From the NCBI GenBank assembly GCA_032622095.1, contig CP136064.1, positions 278,033,614 to 278,097,613 of the forward strand: a DNA stretch of 64,000 bases, in the 5' to 3' direction. How positions within the stretch are numbered: the first letter of the stretch is position 1; the number at the start of each line of letters is the position of its first letter. Source of the stretch: Siphonodentalium dalli. Lineage: Eukaryota; Mollusca; Scaphopoda; Gadilida; Siphonodentaliidae. The notes under the pieces are model-generated. The model made no database searches. It saw only the letters and a program-made list of their open reading frames with translations, and was not told where the DNA came from. Below are positions 39,501-54,500 of the stretch, piece after piece. The position numbers and the translations under genes are program-made.

Positions 39501-42500
39501 TATTTTTATACCCCCCGCAACGAAGTTAGGGGGGGTATACTGGAGTCGGCTTGTCCGTCCATCCGTCGTCGTCCGTCCGTGGACACAAATTTGTCCCGAG
39601 TTTTTCTCAGTTGTTTTTTGATCAATTTCCGTGAAACTTGGCACAGACATCAACCACCATAGGAACCTGTGCACCTGCGATTATGACGTCTGTTGGACTT
39701 TTTTTAGTGGAGTTATCCCCCCTTTTTCGACTTAGAAATTTTTCACAACATGTATACTTTTGTCCGAGCTTTTATTCCTACATTTTTCAGTCAATTTTTT
39801 TAAAACGTGGCACAGATATTTAGTACCATGGGAACTTGTGCACTTGCGATTATGACGTCTGTCCGACATTTTTTGGTGGAGTTATCCCCCTTTTTTTATT
39901 TAGAAACTTTTTTTGCAACATTCATAATTTTGTCCGAGCTTTTATTCCTACATTTTTCGGTCAATGTTTTTTAATCTTGGCACTGATATTTAGTACCATG
40001 GGAACCTGTGCACCTGCGATTATGACGTCTGTCCGACATTTTTGGTGGAGTTATTCCCCTTTTACAACTTAGAATTTTTTTCGCAACATACATAATTTTG
40101 TCCAAGCTTTTATTCCTACATTTTTCGGTCAATAGGTTTAAGATTAGGGTTATGGTTGTACACCTGCAATGGGAACTGTTATTTTATTATTTTAACTAAA
40201 TGTTTACTGTCATGTGAAACATCTTAGTATTTTAAAAACAGGGGGGTATCCGTAGTCCCATTGGGACAGTCACACCTCTAGTTTGTTATGGACATTCAGT
40301 GGAATTGTTATATGCTGAGTACATTTTGTCTTATCTTACAGCTAATGAGTGAGGAGCTACCTCCAATCCACTACCAACCTGTACTCACACCAAGGGTAAG
40401 TCCCATCTTCATATTCAAAGACTTATTATATCCCCCATTATGGTGGGGGGGGGGGGGGGGGTATATAGGTCCGTCTCTCTGTCCGTAGATGCAACTTTGT
40501 CTGAGCTTGTATTCCTAAATTCTTTAGTCAGTTTGATTTAAACTTGACACAGATATTTAGTACCATGGGAACCTGCGATTATTTTTTTTCTGGAGTTATC
40601 ATCTTTTTTCGACTTAAAACTTTTGTCCAAGTTTGTATTCCTACAGTTCCAGAGGCACAGAAGTCGATTGGGCAATTTTATTTTGAACTACTCCAATCGA
40701 TATGTTCATCTATGTGTGTGTCCGACTTAACTTTCCAGAGCATATCTCAGGTTGAGTGCATAAATCATTTCTGCCATGGGGGGGGGGGGGGGGGGGGGGG
40801 TGGGGTATCCTTTGTCCCATTGGGACAGCCCACCTTTAGTCGATCATGTCTTAATTTAAATTGATATTTCAGGCTTTAAATCAATATTTCAGGGTTCATG
40901 TCTTAATTTAAATCACTATTTCAGGGTTCTGATATGATCGTGTCTTACGATGAACATGTCATATCCAGACTGAGCACACTAAAGTTTGGTGTCATCTACC
41001 AAGAACCAAAACAGGTAAAATTAAAATTTGTCATTCAATAAAGCAACTGTCCGACTGTCCATTCATCTATCATTCATTACATAGTTTCGCGAAAAGTGTT
41101 GTCTGCATAGGTTTTTCAAGAGTTGTCTATCCTGGAAATGCGCCAACCTATGAGACAACCATGTGTGCCTTTCCGTGCTTGATATATTTATTAGTTCCCA
41201 TACATAAACCATACAAATATCAATGATTAGATAGGACTGCAAGTTATAATCATATTTACAGTTAAACAGAATGCGGGCGGAAATGTGCAGACCGTTATCT
41301 TTCATAGTTTAACACGTTTCCAAGATAGATAACTCTTGAAAAACCCTCAAAGTCAACACCTTCAGCCCTAGTTTCCTGTTGACAACTTCAGCTTTGATGA
41401 AGATAAACAAACATGAAATCATGTGTGGGCCTGAATTTAGTTGGTTTTCATTTACAGAGTGAGGTCCCAAGAGGGTGAATTTAGTGACGCTATCCCGCAT
41501 AGTGGGCTAACATCACCAAATTCACACTCTGGGGACCTCATTCTGCATGGCCTCATCTGCTATGGGAGACAAAGACTCAGATTGAAGTATCCAAATGGAG
41601 AATATTGTGGTGTATACCCATTGAGAACCTCAATTATGCAATATGTCATTTGCCAATTTGGGGATATAGAGAAACTAAACTCAAAAAGAAATTTTATAAT
41701 AAAGAAACTTTACACAGACAAGATGAGGCCTTAGCAGAATGAGATCCCAGAGGGAGAATTTAGTGATGCTAGCCCACGAGACAGCATCACTAAATTCACC
41801 CTCTGGGGATCTCATTCTGCAAATGAAGGGCAACTTATTCTATGGTCTGGGCCTATAAAAACGGACCCTCAAGTTGAAACACAGTTCGGTCTCAAATGAG
41901 TTTTGATTGACCTATATTCCTTATTTAACTTGTGTTTTGCTACGTAACGTTTAAAATTCTTAGTTTCCAGATGATAATTCCAGCTTGAATTGAGATATTT
42001 AACAAACGTGTATATACTATGTCCATATAAAAGTATACATGGTGTTTAAATTTAAATTCCAATCGCCTGTTTGATAAAGTTATTGCCCTTGCGTCATCAC
42101 TTCTAGGCGATATACTTTTGAATATATGTAAAATTTAAACAACGAAACAGTTGTTTTACACAAACAATGTACAGATATTCATGCACTATATCAATTCCAC
42201 TTTGATTAGTCTAGTTCATGTGTCAATTATTTATGTCTCAAAAAGTGTTGTGCTACTCAATAAATAAAAATAATTTGAATTCTGTATTAAATTTGTTCTG
42301 TGAATATAATTCTCTTTTTATTACAGTGTCGGGAAGAAGAATTGTTCGGCAACAATAAACACAGCCTTGCGATGGATGAATTCCTAACATTCTTAGGCGA
42401 TCGGGTTCAACTTCAAGACTTCAAAGGGTAAATCTATTTCAATTATGTTTAAAATTCTGCAACTTTTTAACATGATGATGACGTTTTTTCATTGGATATC

Positions 42501-45500
42501 TCAAGGTATAATAAGTGTATGACTTATAAAATGCTCCTTTACCGTAACTGAAGAAACATGCACAAGATAATCCCACAGCTAGTTCAGGACTAGTGGAAAC
42601 AAATTTGGAGAATAATAAAAGTTAGGTTGGTTTGGGGCGGGGGTAAGTGTTTCAGTAAATGTTATGTGCTGGTGTAGATTACGGAGTGATATCAGTTGGT
42701 ACTTTTGAATTGCTCCAGTCTATTAGATTGTTGGTGAATTTAATAAATAAATGTTAGAGTGGAACCTTGTCTATTGACTGCCTTGTTTGAGAAAAAATAT
42801 ATCTATCATATGACAATACAATTTTCCTCTTTTTATTGAAGTCTCAGTAAGCAATGTGCAGACACTCCGAAGCATGCTGACTATTTGTTTTCTTCTACAT
42901 GGCAACTATCTTAGATCCCTGAGAGAGATTTGTTAAGAAAGGATGTAATGTAAATATTTCCTTTGTAGATTTCGAGCTGGCCTGGACACGCAGCATGGAC
43001 AGACGGGTACACAGTCTGTGTATACGCGTTACGAGGGCCATGAGGTCATGTTCCACGTCTCTACGATGTTACCTCACTCCGATAGTGATCAGCAACAGGT
43101 AATCAACCTCAATGATGCACGAAAACGACTGGAAGTTCCTATCTTACTTTACTGAGCTATATATATGTAGTATTAACATTTGCACCATTGTTTGAGCTCA
43201 TAATGATATTATATAGAGAGGCGAGAGATGTCGGTAAGAAACGAGTGCACCTTAGTGCAAGAGTTTCTTACCCAAACATCACTCACCTCAAGTGAATTAT
43301 TTATGTAATTCTCGGAACTGATTGATTACTCTATTTATTAAAATTCTGCATCAAATATGATTAAAACACCCAGAATTAATTCATGAATGTCCCGATGTGG
43401 AGAAAGATCAACCATCGAAAATTCTGTGTGATCAATAAGCAACAGTGATGTCCTGAGAAATGACATAATTCACTTTTGACATTACCATTTTTAATTAATG
43501 GCATCTTCAATGGAAATCGCGCATAGTGTAATAAATATTATTCACTCTTCATGTAAGAAGAAGCTCCAACATTTTGATACATTCAAATTATCTGGTCGAA
43601 AGAATATTAAATTTAAAGTGAAGTTTTATTCTCTAGACGTTAACATATGGCATCAGACATGTTAAGTTTTCAAAATGTCAATCTGGGAGATTTTTTTCGG
43701 GAGGTCTGTCCAAAAATGTTCGTGTTCCAAAAATCATTTTTATGATGAAGATTACATAGTTTTAATGAGTTTCGATTTGTGTTTATTTAATAAATATATA
43801 CACCTTATATAAAATGGTAATGAATGTCCTGTTGGTAACTGTAATAGAGCTGCTGTGAGTGGGAGATACGTGCATGTTTAATTGTTTATATAAAAATAAT
43901 ACACGGCGAAATCGCTGGCATGCTTAACTTCCTGTTTCCTGTTAAAAGCATATAGAGTTTTCTCCCTTCTACCGTAATATTTGCACTGCGTTGACCCAAT
44001 GTTCTTATTAAATCGATCTATTTATATTTTGTCAGGGAGATTTCTGCGGCAGTTTTATTTAATATGTTGGGTTTGAAAATATAATTATTTTTAGTTTAAT
44101 TATTTATTTTGATCAAGCACAGAAAAATAGAACATAACATGAAACACAAAATGCGTTACAAACTTTGCAATATGCTGTATTTTCGTCTCTATCACTTTTA
44201 GTAATCCATGGCATGTCACTGATCCATGAATATTTAAATTTTGACTCATAACGGGCATGTTTTTTGGACGGTTCGACAGACATTTTGAGATGTATACCAG
44301 ACAGATATGACATAAACGCCATCAGTTGGATTAATATAGGCCCCTGTGCCTTCTTGTGAAAACAAGATTATCACTAATCAGTGAACTTAAATCATGAAGT
44401 ATCCCTTACTTAGAAATGTTCATCAATGGGACCTCACAATACAATTGTGCACTTGTGATTGTACGTATTGTATACTATAACAACACGCTTTATACGTGTG
44501 GCTTCTCCAGAGTGTGAAAATCAATTAATACCAGTCACAGTTCACCACTGATCAATCTTCAATAAGAGGGAACATCAAAAGTTACCGACTGGTACATTGA
44601 TTGAATGTTAATGTGTGAGTATTTACGGTACCGGAAATCCATGTCAATTGGGAAATCCCCACAAATGCACGAATTTAAAACACAAAAAAAAACATCGTTT
44701 TGGAATTTTGAATGCGGGGTTTTGATGAATCCGGGAGATTTTGGGGGTAATCCGTGTTTGCGGAATTGCCGTGGGAATCCGTGAGTCTCACGGACAATCC
44801 GTGAAACTTAACAGCTCTGTATGGCATCTATCATTATTTCTATTTTAACCCTTTCTATACTAAATACTCATCGACGAGTAGTTCCCTTAGGAAATGTTCA
44901 GATAATAAGTTAACCCTTTCTATACTAAATACTCATCGACGAGTAGTTCCCTTAGGAAATGTTCAGATAATAAGTTAACCCTTTCTATACTAAATACTCA
45001 TCGACGAGTAGTTCCCTTAGGAAATGTTCAGATAATAAGTTCAACAAACAAATGTCCCAATTGATTGTATTATACCCGAAAATTGTATGTATTATACCCG
45101 AAAATTGTATGTATTATACCCGAAAATTGTATGTATTATACCCGAAAATTGTATGTATTATACCCGAAAATTGTATGTATTATACCCGAAAATTGAAAAT
45201 TAACCCTTTACCCAACAGAACGGCCCTGTGCCAATGCATTCTCTTATATATGTGAGTCGACCATAGGTTGCCTCGCATATATAAGAGAATGCATTGGCTT
45301 AACACATTCAAAATTATAAAATTGTTAAAGAATGTAAGAAAAATGCATTCTCTTATATATGCGAGGCGACCTATGGTCGACTCGCATATATAAGAGAATG
45401 CATTGGCACAGGGCATAACTGTAACCATCACAATGTGGTCAATGAGCCAGTTCGAATGATATCCATATTTGTATGGTTCTATTGAGACAGACCGAAGATA

Positions 45501-48500
45501 TTTTAGGCTGTTGAAGCTTTATTTGGCCGGTTTGTTGGGTAAAGGGTTAATTGATTGAAGCATTTCCAAACAGGTGCAGCATTTCTTTCTTATAAGTAAA
45601 CAAACTTTGGCATCCTTTAGTGCATAATTTGAATTATTGTTTCTTATATTTCAGCTTCAGAGAAAACGGCATATCGGGAATGATATTGTAGCCATAGTCT
45701 TTCAAGAAAAAAATACTCCTTTCCACCCAGCAATGATTGCTTCGCAGTTTCTACATTCGTACATCGTTATACAGCCTATAGACCCATGTACAAATAATAC
45801 AATGTACAAGGTACGTTCTCTGATACGGCCTATAGATACCTGGGGTGGTAGGGGTCTCCATTGTTTGGTGTGGGGGATGGTGGTATGGGTCTCTGTTGTT
45901 TGATATGGGGGTGGTAGGGGTCTCCGTTGTTTGATGTGGGGGTGGTAGGGGTCTCCATTGATTGATATGGGGGGGTGGTAGGGGTCTCAGTTGTTTGATG
46001 TGGGGGGGGGGTGGTAGGGGTCTCCATTGATTGATATGGGGGGTGGTAGGGGTCTCAGTTGTTTGATATGGGGGGGTGGTAGAGGTCTCAGTTGTTTGAT
46101 GTGGGGGGGGGGTGGTAGAGGTCTCAGTTGTTTGATATGGGGTGCTGGTAGGGGTCTCTGTTGTTTGATGTGGGGGGGTGGTGATAGGGGTCTCAGTTGT
46201 TTGATATGGGGTACTGGTAGGGGTCTCCGTTGTTTGATGTGGGGGGTGGTAGGGGTCTCAGTTGTTTGATATGGACTTCACAAAGTCTTTTATTCATTCA
46301 CACTGGCCTGAACAGCACAATATGAGTATAATGTTGAAATATATCTGTTATCTTCTTAAAATGGACATAAAGACCAGTTAAATATGAGGTCTGTCAAGAT
46401 CCTTTATTAACCCTTTACCCAACAAACCGGCCAAAACCGGCCAAATAAAGCTTCAACAGCCTAAAATATCTTCGGTCTGTCTCAATAGAACCATACAAAT
46501 ATGGATATCATTGGAACCGGCTCCTTGACCACATTGTGATCGTTACAGTTATGCCCTGTGCCAATGCATTATCTTATATATGCGAGTCGACCTTAGGTTG
46601 CCTCGCATATATAAGAGAATGCATTGGCCTAAAAAAAATCTTTTTTTAACACTTTTTACCATTTTTTCTTACATTCTTTAACAATTTTATAATTTTTAAT
46701 GTGTTAAGCCAATGCATTCTCTTATATATGCGAGGCGACCTATGGTCGACTCGCATATATAAGAGAATGCATTGGCACAGGGCCGTTCTGTTGGGTAAAG
46801 GGTTAATTAATTTGATAAACATTTTAGCCATAAATATTTCTATTTTCATATAGAATTGTTGTAACAAATGTTTTTGTGCCTCTTTTTTCAGGTTTCGTTT
46901 ACAGCCAGGAACGGTGTCAAACCTTTTGATCCTATTCTACCAAATGAATCGGTATTTAAAAAGGTAATTAAGAAGTTTCACCTTATATACTTTGTTTCAT
47001 AGATCACCTTATATACTCTGTTTCATAGATCACACAAAGATGAAGAAATAGAACACAATGCACATCTTAACCCTTTGAGTGCCAGGTTGATTTTTGTATC
47101 AACCCATATACCCTGTGCCAATGCATTCTCTTATATATGCGAGTCGACCATAGGTCGCCTCGCATATATAAGAGAATGCATTGGCCTAACAAATTTTTTT
47201 GTTTTTTTTTATTTTTACAATCTTTTACAATTTTAATAATTTATTCTTATATTCTTTAACAGACTTATTTTGTAGGTTTAGGGCCGATGAGATCGCCCCC
47301 TGGCACTCAAAGGGTTAATCGAGATTTTTTTATTGAATGAGTTGCGGCGGCATCAGGGATATCTTTCACGAAAGTGGAGCTTGAGTGAAGTGTGCCGTCC
47401 GCAACAAGTTCAATAAAAGATTCTAGATAATATGCATGTTGTGTTCTGTACTTATTCTACACCCCTTGTGTTGGATAAGTTTAATTCATGACAGTGACCA
47501 CAATTGATGCTATAGCTGCCTCTATTGTGATTTAAGTCTTTTGAAAATCTGGTTATTAACTATGCATCACTTGGAGCAGTACGTCATCGTTTTTGTCAAC
47601 AACGTGAATGTCTGGGATTATGTTGAAATTATGTGCCTCGCTTCAACTGGTGTGGAATAAAACTTTAAATACAACTAAAAATGGTGAATTGTAATTATAT
47701 AATTGTATGATAATTTGAAATATTGTGAAGAAAACTTTTTTTCCAATTATTGATCTGTCCATTGTAAAACAATTAAGATTTCAGAAACAAAAAATATGAC
47801 GTCCTTTTTGCACGAATCAATTTGTTTCTTATAGAAGATCAAGTAATCAGACATAGTATCACACCACATATAATTCCATTTGGTTGAGCCTCATACTATA
47901 ATACTAATTTTGTTTTTGCACAGGGTCCTGAATTCCATGAATTTTTGCTCACAAAGCTGATAAATGCCGAGATTGCCTGCTGCAGGGCAGAGCAGTTTGC
48001 TAAACTTGAAGTAAGTATCTCTCAGGAACTGTACATATGATGTGCAGGCATCAAAATATGGTGCTGGATATTTTCATTTGGACATCTCCCCAGAGGGTGA
48101 ATTTAGTGACACTACCCCGCACAGCTGTCTAGAAACCCAGATGGTGAAGATGGTGATGTATCCCCCATTGGACACCTTGATTATGTATTGTATCGTCTGC
48201 CAATTTGGGGATATAGAGAAACTAAACTAAAAAAAGTAAAAGAAACTTCTATAAAAGGAGTAAAAGAAGATTCTAGAGAAACCAAGAAAACTTGTTAATT
48301 TGATAATAAAGAACGTTTTAGAGGAGATGAAGCCTAAGCGGGCTAACATCACTAAATTCCAAATAAAGCCATTCAGCACATTAACTTTTCAATATCTGGT
48401 GTTGCACTTGGATCCTGGATCTACAACATGCCAGTTACATGTTGCTAATTTATATAACATACGAGAGACATACCACACACAGCACAGACATACCACACAG

Positions 48501-51500
48501 CACTGCACGCAGAATGGCCACAAAACGTTTCCAGGAGACCTTAAAGAATTGATATGTTAGTCCTCAGGTGCTATGCCAACCTGGGGAATGTAGAATTCTA
48601 CCAACATTGCCTAAAATTTCAAAGAAATCGACCATGCTACTCCATAGAATGCAAAGAAATCGACCATGCCACTCCAACGAAATTGACCATGCCACTCCAT
48701 AGAAATTGACCATACTACATAGAAATCGACCATGCCACTCCAAAGAAAACATCAAGTGAACTATGGTCAATTGCAATTATTTACATCTGGATTCTGGACT
48801 CAACTTTTGGCAATAAACTAACACAAATGATTTCGCCATCGAGAGATTGCATCTAATTAATATACAATAATGTCAGATGTGTGTTTGATTAATATCATTA
48901 AAAAATAAATAACTATGAGCAAGATAATTCTCAATTTCTATTTGATCACGCAACTGAAGAGTTTCACATCACTTTAAAATGAGTTTTATAAAATGATTCA
49001 ATATTATTCTGGTTGTCCAGAAGAGAGGTTGTATCTTTAATGGTATTAATATTTTTTATTCACAGGAGCGAACCAGGGCAGCACTCCTTATCACGTTACA
49101 AATCGATCTGGAGAAGAAGAATTTCGAAATGTTCGGCTCGACGCCGTCAAACAGCATCAATAAACAGGAAGGGTCCGGGATGCTCAGTGCCATGAAGCGA
49201 GTTCTCAGCACCAAACACCGCAACCAGAGCTCCGATAAAATATCATCTAAACCCTCCAACGGTCACTTACCGCCCGTCGGAGAGAGTGAAAAAACTCCTC
49301 CCACTGTGAGTACTCACGATAAAATATCAGTTAAACCCTCCAATGGTCACTTACCGCCCGTCGGAGAGAGTGAAAAATCTCCTCCCACTGTGAGTACTCA
49401 CTATAAAATATCAGTTAAACCCTGCAATGGTCACTTACCGCTCGTCGGGGAGAGTCAGTTAAACCCTCCAATGGTCACTTACCGCCCGTCGCAGAGAGTG
49501 ATAAAACTCCTCCCACTGTGAGTACTCACGATAAAATATCAGTTAAACCCTCCAATGGTCACTTACTAGTACCGCCCGTCGGAGAGAGTGAAAAAACTCC
49601 ACCCACTGTGAGTAACTCACTATAAAATATCAGTTAAACCCTGCAATGGTCACTTAATTACCGCCCGTCGGGGAGAGTCAGTTAAACCCTCCAATGGTCA
49701 CTTACCGCCCGTCGGAGAGAGTGAAAAAACTCCTCCCACTGTGAGTACTCAATATAAAATATCAGTTAACCCTTCCAATGGGCACTTGCCTCCTGTCGAC
49801 AAGAGTGATAAAACTCCCATAGGGAGCCTCACATATATAAGAGAATATATGAGAGAACTTTAATGGCACAGGAACTTTAATGGTGCACCAGCGCAGCTAC
49901 CATCATGAAAGGGTTGATACAAATGCATTTTATTTTAATCTTATTACATTTTCTTGCAGCCGAGAAAGTCTCCACTGGTTTTGAGAAGCAGTTTCGGGAA
50001 GAATACAAAAAGCCTCGAGAAAAAGAAGAAAGACAGGTATATTCCTATTGTATAATGGACGATAAAACCATCATATAACGCCAAACAAAAAAAGTGTTTT
50101 GATTCTCTGGCATAGCCGCGTCTGGAAAAAAGGCCCGTGTTGAACCATTTTATTACGATTTTCAATTTGACCGAAGCTGTCAAATGATAACACGAAAATA
50201 GGAAACTAGAAAACAGAAATTAGTTATGTTTCAAACATCGAATATGATAGACATACAACGGTGTATGTGTTGGTATTCAAAAACAGACACAAGGCAACGA
50301 TAACTACCAGGTATATTGTCACCACAAGCTGCCCAAACCCCAAGTTTATTAAGTCAAATATTTCGGCATTTTATCAATTCGAAAAGGTAGATAACCCACT
50401 TTTCGTGCGGTAAACAATTCTGAGATTTCCAATTTCGGGAACGCAAACCGGAAAGAAATATGGTGCGTATTGGCGATGTGTATGCTGGTTTAATATAATA
50501 GTATTTGAAGTTTGTATGGCTAGCATGTATAGTTACTATAGTATAGATGGATAAATATTAAAGTATATAGATAGATATAAATAGATATATACTATAAAAG
50601 GGACATACATATATAAAATATATCAACAACAGTAAATTGAAATATACATTGTATATATATATATCATTCTGGTAAATCCCTATATGATGTACGGATAGTA
50701 CAATGTCATATATTTATGTCATTCTTTATTTCAGATTTGATGTACGGGTAGTACAATGTGATAATTGGTCATTGTTTATAGTGGAATACATTAGTTTATA
50801 TCAAAACAATGTTCTCCTTACATTTTCTTAACCTGGAAAGGTATAATAACCCATGCTAACTATGGGCATTATCCCCATGACAAAAAATAAAAATAAAACC
50901 CTCACTCCCTCATCGATTCTCAAAAAAAATTGCCTGAGAATCAAAACACTTTTTTGTTTGGCCTAAGCAGATGCTTGCAAAACACTCGCTAGTTATTTCG
51001 TTAATGCTCTTTATATTATCATGGCGTCTATATCCTCCTGTGTGATTTAAGATATTTATAGTGGGAGCTCAATAGCCGAACGGTTAGCGCAGTGGACTTG
51101 TAATGCTGTCAACAGAACATTGTGAGTTCGCTCCCATCCGCTGGATATTAAGTCTCCCAATACTGTGACTGCTTCATCATACCTAGATGCGAAATAGGTA
51201 CCTAGCATGTTGGGCAAGAGTAAGTTCGTGTGGAGGAGGTGTGTGTATGTGTTTGTGCATGTCTCGCCACTCTAGTGAAGCGCCTGTAAAATGGCAGCAA
51301 GCATTATACTCGGCATCAAGGCTTGAAATAGTGTGCCTGTCATTTGCAGAATGAGGTCCCCAGAGGGTGAATTTAGTGATGCTATCCTGCATAGCGGGCT
51401 AGCATCACCAAATTCACCCTCTGGGAACCTCATTCTGCAAATGACAGACACCTTATTTCAAGGCTTGATTAGACTCGGCATTGCTCAACAACTGGGGTAA

Positions 51501-54500
51501 TAATGTGTTAAAAACACTTAGAAACTCATGTGATTAAAGGTACTCAACCCGTAAAGAGGGTCCCCATCTCAACAGATTCCAACAACAACAATCCGATCGG
51601 AGGGTCCTATATTACTATTTCTTTGGCTTTGGGGGTAAAAAATATTTGATTCGAGTCGAGGAACCCATCAAACAAAGCTCAGAGTTATTAGATATTGATT
51701 TTTGAAATTTGTTATAAACTCGAGATGAGTACTGCTAACTGCCGTAATCTGCTCTGGTTGTGTTCTCCAAATCTATTCAAACAGACAAGGATGGATAACT
51801 CTAAAATCAAGTGGTAATTTTAACGCAATTTTGACTGAGTTCTGGGCCAGATAGTATTCCCGATAATGAAAAATAATAGATTTCTAAAATCGATATCTAA
51901 CAAATCTGAGCTTTGATGGGTGACTTCCTCGACTCGAATCAAATATTTTTGACCCCCGAAGCCATTGAAATAGTAATTGAGAGGAGTTTTATCGGGTTGA
52001 GTACCTTTAAGCGCTATATAAAAACTATAAATTATTATTAATATTTAATCTCCCGTCAGATTTTTAGCATGTCATAAAAACAAAATTTGATATTCATGAT
52101 AATGGTGACATTTCTTTCATTTCTGTCCATTTTGCAACATTCTTCTGAGTGATATGTTATTGTTTTTAATTTACAGACCTCAGCGGTTTGACAGTCAGAG
52201 CACGCAGTCATCATATAAGACATGCAGTGCTCCTCCTAGTCCACAATCTAGTCCAAGCAGCACAGCTTCTGCATCGAGGTGAGATTCCGTTCTTAACATA
52301 GTAGCAGAGTGCATTACAAGCCCCTGTAATATGAGGTGATTGTTTCTGCTTGGTCTGAGAAGGGGTCTACCTAGAGAATTGGTGTGCTAGCAGTCCGTGC
52401 ACCAGTGCTATTAATATATTGCAATTTTATAACTTTGCTTGTCTTAATTTTTGGCATTTTGATCTGTTTCTTTTTCAGGTTTTTATGTTTTTTTCTTGGC
52501 ATTTTGGAATTGCTAATTTATCGCCAACACCAAAGAATGTTTTGGCAAGTCAGTGAATGCAATTTTGTTTGATTTATTACATATCCAGCATGGATCAATA
52601 AAGATTTCCCATGTTGTATCTATAGCTGATATGGTAACAATAAAGAGCGTTTTGTCCACTTCTATTCTTTTATTACTTTTGCCGGATTGATTAATTCTCT
52701 ATAAAACAATGAACTTGAAGTAAACAATGTTTGAGCATTCTGATGATATACAGACCTCTCCATAACAGGGTGGTGAGAATCAGTTGTCAACATTAGATTT
52801 ATATTATCACTCACATTTTATTTTCTTATTTGATTCCAGGATAAGTCAGAATTACCAGATCTCACCTTCGAATTCGGAGAGCAGTTTTAACAGTATGGAT
52901 GATTACCCATCTAGTCATACAAATAATACGATCAGTGACCTCTATTCGGGTCAGTCAATACACCCCGACGATTCAGACACAGGAATGGTAAGTTGTCTGT
53001 TACTTTAACATGGCGAGATATCGACTTTTAACCCTTCCATGACTTGAGCTTCCCCAGAGGTCCCCAGAAAGTGAATTTAGTGACGCTACCCCACACAGCG
53101 GGCTAAAATTACTAAATTCACCCTCTGGGGACCTCATTTTGCTTAGGCATCATCTTCTCTGGAACGTATCTTTATTATCAAATTAGTCATACAAATAATA
53201 CAATCTTTTAATAGCGATCTCTTCGGGTCACTTGGTACACCGTAACGATTCAGACACAGGAATGGTAAGCCTCCTGAAATTTTGAAAAACCCTGTGTCAA
53301 TGCATTCTCTTATTTATGCGAGTCTTCCATAGGGAGCCTCGCATATATAAAAGAGTATATTGGCCTAACAATATTGACCTTGTAAGCCAGTGCATTCTCT
53401 TATATATGCAAGGCTCGCGATCGAAGACTCACATATAAGAGAATGCACTGGCACAGGATCTTTAATGCTGCACCAGATGAATGGGATAAAAGTAGTACTG
53501 TAGAATGAAGAATTCAATCAATATCGGAATTCAGTTATGCAGTTGGAATCCAGCTAACATATAGACTGAATCCGGTGTATGAATCCTAATCACTCAGAAT
53601 CAGGTATACGACAAAGTGGGGGGGGGGGGGTGATAGCCTCATTCAGGGTACACAATATTTATTTTGAGTCAGAGACACCTGTCCATAGAAGCCAGGTATT
53701 AAATTCTCATTCAATATTTTTGTCCCCCTACATTCTGTCGGAGGACTATAGAAATGACCCTCGTCCGTCCGTCTGTAACTTTGTCCGAGCCTGTATTCTG
53801 TCATTTGTTGGCCAAATATTAATTGACTTGGCACATATATCAACCAGAATTAAAACCTGCGATATTGAGTTCAATTGAACTCATGTTGGTGGAGTTATTG
53901 CCCTTTTTCGACATAGAATCGTACATCCTGGGAATCATCTTTTGTCCAAGCCTGTATTTCATCATTTTCCAGTCAATTTTTTAAAACTTGGCACAGATGT
54001 CAACCAGCATGGGAACCTGCGCAACTGTGATTTTGACATCAGTCGGAGTCATTTATTTTTATCTCATTGGAAGCCATCGCACTTTTTATTCAAATTCATT
54101 TTCCTATCAAGCACATCGTAGGTCATCTGTAAAGGCTTAACATTTTCTTGGAATTAATATTTCATTTTAATAACCTAATTCCTTCCTCTGTTTTAGGAGA
54201 GCATGTCGTCGAGCGGGACGCATAATAACGCCTGCATGAAAACCTCGTCATCTGCAAGTCTCAGTGAGGATGGTGGCTGTGTCTTCAATCCAGATTTGGA
54301 AGGTATATTACATGGCTTGTTTGTTATCAGCATTCACTTCTGGTTATAGTGTTATATTCAACACAAGTTTTTTTTAGTATTTGTCATGTAGTGTTTATAC
54401 ATTAGTCACTTTACCAGTCGATTAGTAGTCATATGGCAGGGCTTAAAATCAATGAGGAGAAATAAAATTAATTTGGATCTTTTGGTAGTTAAAAATAACA

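Larger units (their letters stand above)
51058..52045 (+). mobile_element. tRNA-derived SINE, interrupted by R2 and R4
   Basis: tRNA-like head 51064-51135 with box A-like tagccgaacgg and box B-like gagttcgctcc. The 3' part reads gcgcctgtaaaatggcagca and ends gcgctatataaaaactataa followed by attattatta. R2 (51317-51467) and R4 (51534-52010) split it. Confidence 0.75.

Noticed and set aside
49129-49521. Single 130-residue protein starting at MFGSTP
   Set aside because: The first part is exon 15 read from an internal Met. The rest is read-through into the duplicated donor array and ends after a frame break.
51064-51135. A tRNA gene
   Set aside because: The box A and B-like motifs are present but the arms do not fold well, and SINE-type sequence follows directly. 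It is a tRNA-derived SINE head.
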